In this document: piece by piece, positions 22,501 to 32,611 of the stretch
Layout: every line of letters starts with the position of its first letter
Position numbering within the stretch: position 1 is the first letter of the stretch
Assembly: GCA_024220505.1 (NCBI GenBank)
Contig: JAKZZE010000001.1
Coordinates: 992,001-1,056,000 of the forward strand
Direction: 5' to 3'
Length of the DNA stretch: 64,000 nucleotides
Origin: Rhizopus arrhizus
Lineage: Eukaryota > Mucoromycota > Mucoromycetes > Mucorales > Rhizopodaceae
Notes under the pieces: model-generated
What the model saw: only the letters and a program-made list of their open reading frames with translations
Database searches by the model: none
What the model was told of the DNA's origin: nothing
Program-made: the position numbers and the translations under genes

Positions 22501-23372
22501 GATCCCATGATTTTGCAGGAGACCATTCAGAAGGTAACTTGGGTATAATGTCTTCTAGATGTTGCGAAGATATTGTTGGTAAGCGGGGTTTCGAGCGAGA
22601 AGGGGGTTTCCACGCCAAAGGCCGGGACCAGAAGGGGAGGAACCGATACAACCAAGTAATCGACAGAAGTGAATGATCTGACCAGGAGGCATCCAATTTA
22701 TGTATGTTACTTTCTGTGACCTTAGAGCACCAAGACTGACTAACGAATATATAATCGATAGTAGAACATATATGGTCATTGCGTTGGAATGTAGGTAGCT
22801 CGTGTAGGTCATCCTTCTGTAATGCGTTGTAAAAATGATCATCTAAAAATGAAACCCATTGTAGAGAAGTTTGGGAAGACAGGTGAGAACGTTGGTATGA
22901 ATAGTTAAAATCTCCAGTAATAACAAGACGGTCGAAGTTAATATCCAGAGTCGGTGAATGTAAGAGGTCAAATAGCTGATCAAAGAACTGTGAACGGTGT
23001 TGACCCAGAGGTGGCTGGAGCATATATAACAAGAACATAGAAAGGAGCAAAGGCGTTGTGAGGATGTGTAACCCTGGTGAGTATAATTCTATCGTTCTCG
23101 GGTGTTAAATCGGTTGAGAATACAAAGGAAGGACTGAACGAGACAATACCACAATGTCGAGACCATAAGGAGTGTTGAGCCTGGAATTGTGTATTGATCA
23201 AAGAAAGTATATTATCAAAAACATGAGTTTCTTGAAAAGTCATAATATCGAAGTTTAAGGAACGTAAGTATCTTATAAATTTTGATTGTTTGTTGGTATT
23301 GTTGGACTTCAGTAAACTATTGCAGTTTAGTGAAGCAATACGTAGTAATAAGTGTTGAGACTTATTACTCAT
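19592..23372 (-). pseudogene. LINE A ORF2, heavily frameshifted (unit 2)
   Basis: Endonuclease motifs (IASLNCNSLLK, VITGDFNYSY, SWSDHSLLS) are readable in pieces between 23,372 and about 22,660. RT pieces such as VTQSCSLRQG and LKVLAYA survive in shifting frames at 21,221-21,467. A one-base insertion near 23,005 already splits the endonuclease into two frames. The pattern of isolated indels looks like unpolished sequence rather than age. Confidence 0.8.
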
Positions 23373-23373
23373 A

Positions 23374-24728
23374 TTAATGAAGTATAGTAAGGGAGTGTCC
23401 ATCATCTGTATGGCTGTCGAATGAGGAGGAATCTGCAGTGGCATCTGTAATGGCGGCGTCGTGTTGATCAAGTTGCATATTGTGCGATGATTCAGAAGGT
23501 GTTACTTGAGAAGGAACTGACTGAGATCGAATGACCGGACGTTCGTATGGCTTGTGCCCAGGATGTATCCTACCAACCTTTGATGATTTCTTGCTAGGTG
23601 AAGCTTTGATGTTGGAGGTAACGGGCTGTGGAGGCATTGTGAGCACTACTTTGGGAATAAGAGAGGATGCTTCATCGATTGATTCTTGGTTGCCATTTTC
23701 CGGTTGATCCTTTATTTTGGTCTCGGATGGTTTCGTAGTATCTATGGAATCTGAGTTCGTAGGCAGTTCCTGATTAGCTGATAGGAGAGGGTTTTGTTCG
23801 ACAACTGTAGGATTAACCGTAACAGTTTCCGTTTGTTTACGAGCGCGCTTAGAAGGCTTATCTCGAGTACAGGAGGCTGCCATATGGCCATCTACACCAC
23901 AATTCCAGCAAGTATAGCGAGCTCGTCGCTTAGGACAGTTGACCACGACATGGCCCTCTTCGTGCAGTAACGACAGTAATGAGGCATCTGGTTCCATACA
24001 GCATAGAAACCAAAGTCCTCCATTTCATCCCAAGGAATGAGATGAGTTAAATCCTTAAAATTCTTAGTCTCAGAGGCTATATTAAGGGTAGCATAGCCGG
24101 TGCACATATAGGTCCCTGTAGTCGGCTCTAAAAGAATCCCAACATCAAGGATGTCCCCGTATCTCTGTAAACTCTTTTGCAGTCCAGCTAATAAGGCGCT
24201 CTCATTCAAAAAAGGTAAATTCGACAGACGGAGACGGACTACCTTCATTTGGCTGTCAAGAGTACGACAAGGTAGCACGATCGAGTTATCACTAAACTTA
24301 ATACCATTTGCAAGAAAATCGGTCAAGGCATTATCTGTCGGCTCGAAATTAATCTCAGCAAATTTCATAGATCCAAATTGCTGCGTAAGGACTCCCATTC
24401 GAGAGGGGTATTGCTGGGCAACTAAACGTAAGAACTCAAGTTTGGTTTCTTTGCGTCCGGTCATATCAATGAATACACTGCCTGGTCCATGACCCGGGCG
24501 CCAAATACTGGTTTTGATGATGGTTAAATTGTTCTTGTCAACTGTTGTAGATCCGGGAACATCAGCTGGAATATTTGTTCTCGTAGCATGTAAGAGTGAT
24601 TTACGATTTTTGGTTACCACTTGTACCCAAGATCGCTGATTAGGAGATGTTTGAGATGTTGATGTTGAGTGAGGTGACTTAGATAAGCCACCAAATTGGT
24701 CAAAATTATTTTTGGCGGAAAGAACCAT
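23374..24728 (-). pseudogene. LINE A ORF1, one-base deletion (unit 2)
   Basis: Same as the intact ORF1 at 8,114-9,469 except for one missing G near 23,965 (CTTCGTGCAG against CTTCGTGGCAG in unit 1). The deletion falls in the first zinc knuckle and splits the ORF into 278- and 207-codon pieces. It may be a sequencing error. Confidence 0.8.
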
Positions 24729-24816
24729 GTTTGACGATATTTAAAAGATTCAGAGTGTTACTGCTGTGATAGAACTTGTACTAATTCGGGAATTTTGATT
24801 TTGAACACCGTATTTC

Positions 24817-26508
24817 AATATATAACAAGAACATAGAAAGGAGCAAAGGCGTTGTGAGGATGTGTAACCTTTGTGAGTATACTTCTATCGTTCTCTGGTA
24901 TCAAATCGGTTGAGAATACAAAAGAAGGGCTGAATGAGGCAATACCACAATATCGAGACCATAAGGAGTATTAAGCCTGAAATTGGGCATTGACCAAAGA
25001 GAGTATATCATCGGAAACATGTGTTTCTTGAAAAGTCATAATATCGAAGTTTAAGGAGTGTAAGTATCTTATAAATTTAGATTGTTTTTTGATATTATTG
25101 GACTTCAGTAAACTATCGCAGTTTAGTGAAGCAATATGCAGTAACAAGTTTTTAGATTTATTACTCATATTATTGTAAGCTTGCGGTGTAGTTTTCCTCC
25201 CCAGCTGAGGTACCGGTGGAGGATTAGTCCAAATGGTCTGTATCATTTACTGAGGATGTACTATCCACAAATTCGTCTTGCTCGGGTGTTGGAGGCTGGG
25301 CTTTGAGCAAAGTGGATTTTGAGCAAGTGGCTAATAGAACATAAGAGGTAGGTAGACGATCTTTCTTTTGCTGTTTGGCACTATCCTTAGAAGCGGTTTC
25401 AGCATTCAAGGCGAGATCAGGGACATCAACTGGTACAGTTGTATCTAGAGACTCAAACATATTATTTTGGGCAGCCGGCTCCACTAAATCTTCCATAAGC
25501 TTCTCGAAGATCTCATCAGGAGTGCAGACGTCATTTTATACCACTTCTGGGAGAATATTGTGTTGTTTCACTGTATCAAAGAGCTTATTAAGAGGCTCAG
25601 GTTGCTTACGAGCTTTTTTGGACGGTCTGTCCAGTAAACATTCGGCAGCTATGTGACTTACGACGCCACAATTCCAACAAGCGTGTCTAGTCTTACGCTT
25701 AGGACAATTAGCGACTACATGACCTTCCTCATGGCAGTAGCGACAATATACAGGCATCTGATTCCACACGGCATAGAAAATACACTCCCTTTGTTTGTCC
25801 TAAGGAATCAAATGGGTCAAAGGCTCGAAAATCTCAGTTTTAGAAGCCACAATAAGGACGGCTTAACCAGTACACATATAAGTACCTGTAGTGAGTTCCA
25901 AAAAGATCCCGACGTCCAAGATATCTCCATATTTTCTCAAGCTTTTTTCCAGACCTTTCATCAAGGCCTTCTCATTCAAAAAGGACAAATTGGACAGACA
26001 CAGACGGACAACTTGCATGTGAGTATCAAGCCCTCGACAAGGTAAGATAGTTGATTAATCTGCAAAAGTAATACATTCACCAGGTAATTGCTTAATGCGT
26101 CGTCATCAGGCGCAAAATTAATCTCGGCAAACTTAAGAGTTCCAACTTGTTGAGTGAGGACTTCCGCCTGGGAAGAATATTGTTGAGCTACTAAATGAAG
26201 AAACTCAATTTTCGACTCCTTGCGTCCTGTCATATTGATGAAGACACTACCTGAACCATGGCCTGTTCGCCATATACTGGTCTTAGAGATTATTGGGGCA
26301 TCCAAAGTGCTCGGTGTGGATGTAATAGTGTTAGCCGTCGAGGAAGAATTAGTCGAATGTAAAGGTGATTTACGGTTTTTGGCCACCACCCGTGCCCAAG
26401 ATTGTTGCGTTGATGTTTTGGACGTTGATGTAGCCTTGTTGTTGAGATGAGGCGACTCGGCTAAGTCACTTTTCTGATTAAAATTATTTTCGTTGGAAAG
26501 AACCATGT
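24817..26508 (-). mobile_element. LINE B, truncated (unit 2)
   Basis: Second-unit copy of the truncated LINE at 9,558-11,249, with the same break inside the endonuclease. Its ORF1 (25,224-26,506) starts MVLSNENNFNQ in frame, like LINE A, but keeps the later frame change and stops, so it is still a pseudogene. The ORF2 fragment starts at 25,168. Confidence 0.8.
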
Positions 26509-27164
26509 TGCCTTTGCTTTTCCTAATTTAACAACAGCTTCAAGTGCTCAAACTTAATCGATGTTTGAATTGTTTGGCAAAGCAGTAGACCAAAGACCTA
26601 CTTTTACAGTTCTGAATTTAATCTACGTTTATTATGCTATTCAAAGTTTTTCGTCTAATAAGTATTATGAATTGTTTTTATTACTTTTATTTGATTTGGT
26701 GTCCATTGCAAATGTTACTTTTCATTGAAAGGAAAAAAAAAAAAATCCCCCATCTTGCGTTTATAGAGAAAGGCATGAACGCGATCGAGTAAACTCTCTA
26801 ATCAGATGGCAATCAAATAGTTGAATGTCTGTACAACTTAAAAGTAGAAAGAGGAAATAGACAAAATGATTAGTGGCAAAGGCAATAAGGATTTGAGATC
26901 GTTATATCGACTTGAATGAGAGTTTTTATTATTATTATTATTATTATTATTTGCTGTGTAAAGCAATTACTATGCATATTATGATTGAAATTGCAAATTA
27001 TAAGGGCCTTAATTAATTATTCAGAAGAAATTAGAGCTGAGTAATACGAGAAATACTTGTAACTCTTTTGAATTATGTTAATTTACCTAATACAGGTATT
27101 AGCTAGACTACAGGATCACTAGTTCAAATTAGTTAACTCGGCTAGTCAACTATCTTATTTATTC
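26509..27164. other. Spacer without a recognisable gene (unit 2)
   Basis: Equivalent of 11,250-11,904. It differs mainly by single bases in homopolymers and by a shorter ATT microsatellite. Confidence 0.6.
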
Positions 27165-28555
27165 AAAAGTAAATTAACATTCATATCGGCCAATAGTTTG
27201 AGAATCCTTCCATTGCCTAAAGTGTCTAGTTACTTGGATGTGAAGTAAGATCAAAGTTTTTTGTGAATTTGTTCTCTCAGCTGGATGGTTTTATATTTCT
27301 ACAATTGGCGGCTTACGTTCACCAAATATTCTGCATTCTTTTTGTACAAGCAAAACCTATTTGCACAACCAATAAGCCAGCAGCCTTTCTTTTTGATCAG
27401 GCGCTGATATCCAACTTTAACTGTCCTTTGACAGCCACTTACTGTATGAAAGCTTGTTTGCTTTGGTCAAAATGGAATACCAAAAGCAATTTTCCAGTAA
27501 CTCTCTAGGACCATTTTGAGTACTCTGGATGATAAAACAGTCAATTTTAACTGAAAGCTCGTAAGATTTGTTGAGTGAAAGTGAGCAAATTTAGTACACA
27601 GTTTTTGATGAAGTAACATGTCTATGTACTGATCTCTCTTTAAGATGCAAGAGCTTATATTACTGTCTTGGTCTTATGTTTATTACATATGTCAAAAATG
27701 AAGAGGATATATAGGAGTAACAAGAAAGCTTTGATGGCATGAATACCATGAAAGCATACTGAAATAAAAGAGGTATCCGTGAAGTGAGTATGAAGTAACA
27801 AATGATCAATACAAGCATATAAGAGAGAAAGTGAATGATCAAAAGTAAAAGCCTTGCAGTCAATGCATAAATAAACGCCTTTGTTATGATTGAGTTACAA
27901 ACATCGGTTACGAGGGAGAAAAGGAAAAAAAAAAAAAAAAAAAAAAAAGGAATTGGTCTTAATTCTACGTGAACTGTTAGTAAGTGTTCATTTGCACTGT
28001 ATATCCTATATTACATTTTGATCTATGTATGATAAACAGTATATACAATTTATAGCATACTACTTCAGTCCCCAACTGATATTGTTATGTTCTAAAATGT
28101 AGTTTGTATTGAACATGCTTTCTCTTTCCTCCTTAGATAATAAAACGATTTAAGAGGTTTATCAATTGTTTATCTTATTTATTGGATTTATTCACGGAGA
28201 GATATAGCACGCCTATTTCACAATGATCAAAAGAAGATAACATAAAGACTTTCGTGTTCCAGTTACTTGTTTTTGTGTTTCCTTGGCAGCCGAATGGTAC
28301 CGGCCCTTCTCTTCTTTCCTGGCAGGAACATTTTAAGACGTAGTTTCTTTTCCTAGACATAAGAAATACGCTTTATATATACTGTCCATGTATGGATTGA
28401 ATGGATATGAAATGGCTTGGTTTTATAAAAGTGGCATCAAGATGGCATTGTTACACCAACTAAAATGTTCTCGTACACAAATGCTTAAATACATCTGTTT
28501 ATCAGAAAAGCATAAACATTTCTTTTATTTATTGCAGTATTAACGTATATCCATA
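27165..28555 (+). repeat. Conserved upstream block (before copy 3)
   Basis: Nearly identical to 11,905-13,287. Contains a poly-A tract near 27,925-27,948, the TATA box and a TTATTGCAG splice-acceptor-like site before the ATG. Confidence 0.8.
28424..28430 (+). promoter_or_regulatory. TATA box, family copy 3
   Basis: TATAAAA, 132 bp before the ATG, the same spacing as in copies 2 and 5. Confidence 0.65.
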
Positions 28556-30835
28556 ATGGATGAGCTATCTGCTATTTACAGCAACGTGAACCGGGAATCT
28601 CTGACATATAATGGAGAAAAGTATGACCATTTGCGTGATGTAGTGAATGCACAAGTAGAAGATTTAAAAGAACAATTGGATTTGCAAAGGGAAAGGCCTC
28701 CTCCAGCTGAACTACTGAATGCAATTGAAGGTCCAGATAGTAAACATACTAAAAGACAAGAGCAAAAAGAGGAAAGCGAGTTGTTGAACTCTGGTGTATC
28801 CGAGTTTTCTGATCCATTGTCAGATTGGGGCATTTCATTTGAACCAGTAAAAGTACCCCTGATGATTACAGATATGTCCATAAGTTTGGAAAAACTGGTG
28901 CCTCATTTGATTCAACTAGGTATCGATGTTACAAAGCTAGCTGTTAAAGCATGGGGAGGTACTCGCACAAAGAATATACCAGATGTCACTGTTCTTGGTC
29001 CATTTCTTCCAGTAATGAAACCTATCATTGGCTTTGGAGAACCCATATTATATGAAAATTACGAAACTTACTCAGGAGGGTTGTTGGTAACCAGCCCAAG
29101 CACGACTTTTGAATTTTGGACAACATTAATGCCAATATTTCACGTAATATTGTTTTGTGGATCCCTAGCTAATGGTGACCTTATAGAAGGGCAGGAAATC
29201 AGACGTGGTTTTGTACGTGGAATACTTCCGCTTGGTCCAAATGGTGTAGGTGTAAAACAAGCGTATCACTACTTTTTGAAAATTGCTGAAGAAATCTGGA
29301 AAAGAGGAACCTGTGTGGAAGATTGGAAAGATCAGAGATGGGAACAATGGTCAAGACAATTTAATCCTAGGTCTAGATGCAAAGCGTCTGTAATTCGTGA
29401 TCTTGTTAGAATTGCTAAAAGTGGCGGCAATGTGGCTATGCAAGTATCAGACATTGAAACTGCAGCAGTTGCATTTGGTTTGACGCAGGTCAAGCTTTGC
29501 AGGATTGAAGCGCTGAATTTTGGTCGTGGCCCAAGAATTTATGGATTAAAAGAAGCTGGTTTCAAAGCATTGAAGCTGAAGGCATCAAAAATGGAAAAAC
29601 ATTTTTTTACGTATCGATACACCAATCGAAAGTCTGTTTTTAACTTGTGTGGAGTGTCAGCTGAGTTTGAGGAAGATTTAATGGATTGGCTAGACGATGA
29701 AATTGCAAAAACAATTTTTCTTGGAATCGAAAACGGCGACCCTCCTGGTACATTAGTAATGACCCCAAGCTTTTGTGTTTTATCAGAAACAGGTGCAATC
29801 AAAGCATTGGGGTCGTTGGTAAAAAGAATCGCTATGGATGTCGCTGAGAAATGTAGAGAATGCAGAGGAAGATGCATTAGTATGGTACATACAATGAGCG
29901 GCGAGTCGCGTATTGGGTGTCGCACTGTACTCTTTCTCAATGCTCTTATCTCTATCTATGTTGCTGGTGTTCTTTTGAAAGGTGGCATGGCAATCGACCA
30001 ATGTACACTTAGTGGCGACTTAGGACGTACTTTGAAAAGCTTAAATCGACTATGTAAGCACAATAAGTGTGGATTGGGATCCTTTTTGGCCAGTTGGTAT
30101 ATATTACGTACTGGTGAAGATGCTCCTCACGAAGATGATGGTCCAATATTAGGAATTGAAATGGATGGCAAAGTACATGGTCTACGATATGCTGTTAAAC
30201 CTGGCACAGCAGGATCCGTTTTGGTCAGTTTCAATGGACATATACATAATGGAGCACATGTGTCGGCTTGTCTTGTATTTGAAGAGCCAGATCAATTCCA
30301 CCATGAGTTCAAAGCAGCCAAAGTCACACAGGTTACGGAACAACCTCCAGATGTGATCCCGCAGCAATTTTTATACATTCGATCAGAACCCAATTATGTT
30401 GCTGTTAATACCTTTTTGATATATCCTATTAGAGACCAATTACAAGTAGGACTAGGATCATGGGATCCTGACGTCAACAAGCATAGATGTGCCGAAACAA
30501 CTGAGAATCTAGCAGTATCCTTAAATGTGTCTCAATGTGTTGATGGACTCAGTACTGTCAAGCTCTTGGATGATTTTAAACATGTATTGCACACATATGA
30601 CAATGAGTCATTACAATCATGGATTAGTGGAGCTTTTCCGCGTGAAAAGGTATGGTTTCAAGGCTGTAGGCCTCTGAATAATGCTCTGGCATTGGTTAAA
30701 CCAGGTGGTATATTGATTGAAGGTAGCCGTCAAACTTACAGGGCTATCACCAATCAAGGCATGGAATCTATGATGTCTACCATCATTAAAAGATTTGATT
30801 ATTACTTAACGAATTTGACAAGAAGTAAGGAATAA
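28556..30835 (+). CDS. Unknown family protein, copy 3 (intact, 759 aa)
   Basis: The best reference for the family: 759 aa in one exon. I do not recognise it. Visible parts are an acidic/Gln-rich variable N-terminus (about 1-95); a conserved core opening with VPLMITDMSISLEKLVPHL and WGGTRTKNIPDVTVLG; the segment PSTTFEFWTTLMPIFHVILF (hydrophobic, but probably buried rather than membrane-spanning); a C-x2-C-x3-C motif at C433, C436 and C440; and a glycine/valine-rich, probably beta-rich C-terminal third. There is no signal peptide. The start is chosen because MDELSAIYSNV is conserved and follows a splice-acceptor-like site. It alone has a 29-residue C-terminal tail after ITN; the other copies have a stop there. 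The lack of introns contrasts with the neighbouring genes and hints at foreign, transposon or viral ancestry, which is not proven. Confidence 0.85.
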   Translation: MDELSAIYSNVNRESLTYNGEKYDHLRDVVNAQVEDLKEQLDLQRERPPPAELLNAIEGPDSKHTKRQEQKEESELLNSGVSEFSDPLSDWGISFEPVKVPLMITDMSISLEKLVPHLIQLGIDVTKLAVKAWGGTRTKNIPDVTVLGPFLPVMKPIIGFGEPILYENYETYSGGLLVTSPSTTFEFWTTLMPIFHVILFCGSLANGDLIEGQEIRRGFVRGILPLGPNGVGVKQAYHYFLKIAEEIWKRGTCVEDWKDQRWEQWSRQFNPRSRCKASVIRDLVRIAKSGGNVAMQVSDIETAAVAFGLTQVKLCRIEALNFGRGPRIYGLKEAGFKALKLKASKMEKHFFTYRYTNRKSVFNLCGVSAEFEEDLMDWLDDEIAKTIFLGIENGDPPGTLVMTPSFCVLSETGAIKALGSLVKRIAMDVAEKCRECRGRCISMVHTMSGESRIGCRTVLFLNALISIYVAGVLLKGGMAIDQCTLSGDLGRTLKSLNRLCKHNKCGLGSFLASWYILRTGEDAPHEDDGPILGIEMDGKVHGLRYAVKPGTAGSVLVSFNGHIHNGAHVSACLVFEEPDQFHHEFKAAKVTQVTEQPPDVIPQQFLYIRSEPNYVAVNTFLIYPIRDQLQVGLGSWDPDVNKHRCAETTENLAVSLNVSQCVDGLSTVKLLDDFKHVLHTYDNESLQSWISGAFPREKVWFQGCRPLNNALALVKPGGILIEGSRQTYRAITNQGMESMMSTIIKRFDYYLTNLTRSKE

Positions 30836-31329
30836 AACGACATTTTTACATATTCAAAGATCCCAAATGTAAATAAAATAAAAATAAATAATCGAAATGT
30901 ATCGTTGGAGATTTCATAACCATGTAAAGTTTTTGATGCTATCTATTGTCATTACTAACTTGCCATTCAAGAGAATGAAGATTAATTGTAAGATGTCTAC
31001 AGATATTATTTCGAAATTATGTGGTACCATTTAAGCGAATCAAAAAGATCGTCGGCAAATGAAACAATGAGCCAGTTTTAAACATGTGTAAAGAATGAGC
31101 CAACAGTCTTGGTTGACTTTCACAATAATTGGGTGCTGATTGATTAAGCAGGGTTTTAGACCAACACGATCCATAACATGAGATGATCATGTAGAAAAAA
31201 GGCATCCATTATCACTGTTCTCAGTCAGAGGACGATCAATATCATTATCCTCAGAGTGATGCATCCTTGTAGCATGGTCAATTTAATACTTAGAAACTTA
31301 TGATTCAGACTGCTGATTATCTTGTTCAT
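30836..31329. other. Downstream spacer of copy 3
   Basis: No gene seen. It is alignable by eye with 46,142-46,740 downstream of copy 4 (for example AACTTATGATTCAG against AACTTGTGATTCAG), so the 3' flank belongs to the ancestral repeated unit. Confidence 0.6.
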
Positions 31330-32440
31330 TTAGACTTTCATTTTATTTATTAAAAACACATTACAAGTAGAATTCTCTACTATTGTAAACTCTATTAGTA
31401 AATTAATTTATGGAGTTGTCCGTAAAAACTTGCATCACCATACCAATATCAATCTTATCAACCTTTTTTGTAATAGCATGAAATGAAGACATGATGTTGA
31501 TAAAATAAGCGTTCTTTTTCATTCAAGGTGTACTTTAGTGATGGTTCTTTAGAATCGACACAATGTAGTCTTACAAAATATGAACTGCATTAGTAATTTA
31601 CAAAAGAGCATGTTGTTATAAGATAAACATTTGTTTATAATGCTTCGATTACGTTAATTGTTTTACTTTACAGAATCAGAGTCATCCTTTCTCTGCTCGA
31701 TTATGGCTTTTTATGCAGCGTAAGGTACTGTTTCCATTCATGATATTTCTCGTTTTGTTTACAACGTCCATGTTCTTGTAAAGCTTCGTCTTCAACTTGT
31801 AAATTAATATTCATATCGGCCAATAGTTTGAGAAATCTTTCATTACCTAAAGTGCCTAGTTACTTGGATATGAAGTAAGATCAAAGTTTTTTGTGGATTT
31901 GTTCTGGCAGCTGGATGGTTTTATATTTCCACAATTGGCGGCTTACGTTCACCAAGCATTCTGCATTCTTTTTGTACAAGCAAAACCTATTTGTACAACC
32001 AATAAGCCAGCAACCTTTCTTTTTAGTCGGGTGTTGATATCCAACTTTAACTGTCCTATGACAGCTACTTACTGTATGAAAGCTTGTTTGCTTTGGTCAA
32101 AATGGAATACCAAAAGCAATTTTCCAGTAACTCTCTAGGACCATTTTGAGTACTCTGGATGATAAAACAGTCAATTTTAACTGAAAGCTCGTAAGATTTG
32201 TTGAGTGAAAGTGAGCAAATTTAGTACATAGTTTTAGATGAAGTAACATGCCTATGTACTGATCTCTCTTTAAGATGCAAGAGCTTATATTACTGTCTTG
32301 GTCTTATGTTTATTACATATGTCAAAAATGAAGAGGATATATAGGAGTAACAAGAAAGCTTTGATGGCATGAATACCATGAAAGCATACTGAAATAAAAG
32401 AGGTATCCGTGAAGTGAGTATGAAGTAACAAATGATCAAT
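31330..32440 (+). repeat. Orphan upstream block with no gene attached
   Basis: Homologous to 42,125-43,230 and, from about 31,805, to the upstream blocks of copies 2 and 3. Similarity stops at about 32,440 (after AACAAATGATCAAT), before the TATA box and gene would follow. Single-copy genes begin here. It marks the left edge of a host-gene island within the array. Confidence 0.75.
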
Positions 32441-32611
32441 CTAAATATACAATGCAGAAAGCGAATGATTGAAAGTGAACCCTTCTGGTACCCTTTTATA
32501 CATCAATATTAAAATCACTCTCAAATGCGTGTTGAAAGCAATTGTCAAAGGCTCTAAACGTTCTCTTTTGATGCTAAATTGCATGTAATAAACAAATCAC
32601 AATATAAAAAT

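Larger units (their letters stand above)
19535..24817 (-). mobile_element. LINE A, second-unit copy with clustered indels
   Basis: Same element and insertion site as 4,295-9,558. ORF1 and the first part of the endonuclease are almost identical to unit 1. The part from about 22,650 down to 19,770 carries dozens of single-base insertions and deletions, which fragment every reading frame. Substitutions are few, unlike natural decay. Confidence 0.85.
15251..28806. repeat. Second unit of ~15.25-kb direct tandem repeat
   Basis: This is the second copy of the segment starting at base 1. Gene order and orientation are the same: end of a family gene, transposase relic, TIR transposon, LINE A, LINE B, upstream block, start of a family gene. 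Most of it is nearly identical to unit 1. The part between about 19,770 and 22,650 instead carries many one- or two-base insertions and deletions with few substitutions. Confidence 0.95.

Noticed and set aside
27263..27508. 81-codon ORF repeated upstream of the family genes (also 31,893-32,138 and partly 42,693-42,899)
   Set aside because: It starts at a GTG, is broken in the first unit by a one-base difference in a T run, and is truncated before copy 4. Conservation is explained by the duplicated non-coding block.
28556..30835. Viral capsid-like identity for the unknown family
   Set aside because: Only size, lack of introns and multicopy state suggest it. No diagnostic capsid or polymerase motif was seen, so it is kept as a hypothesis and not as an annotation.
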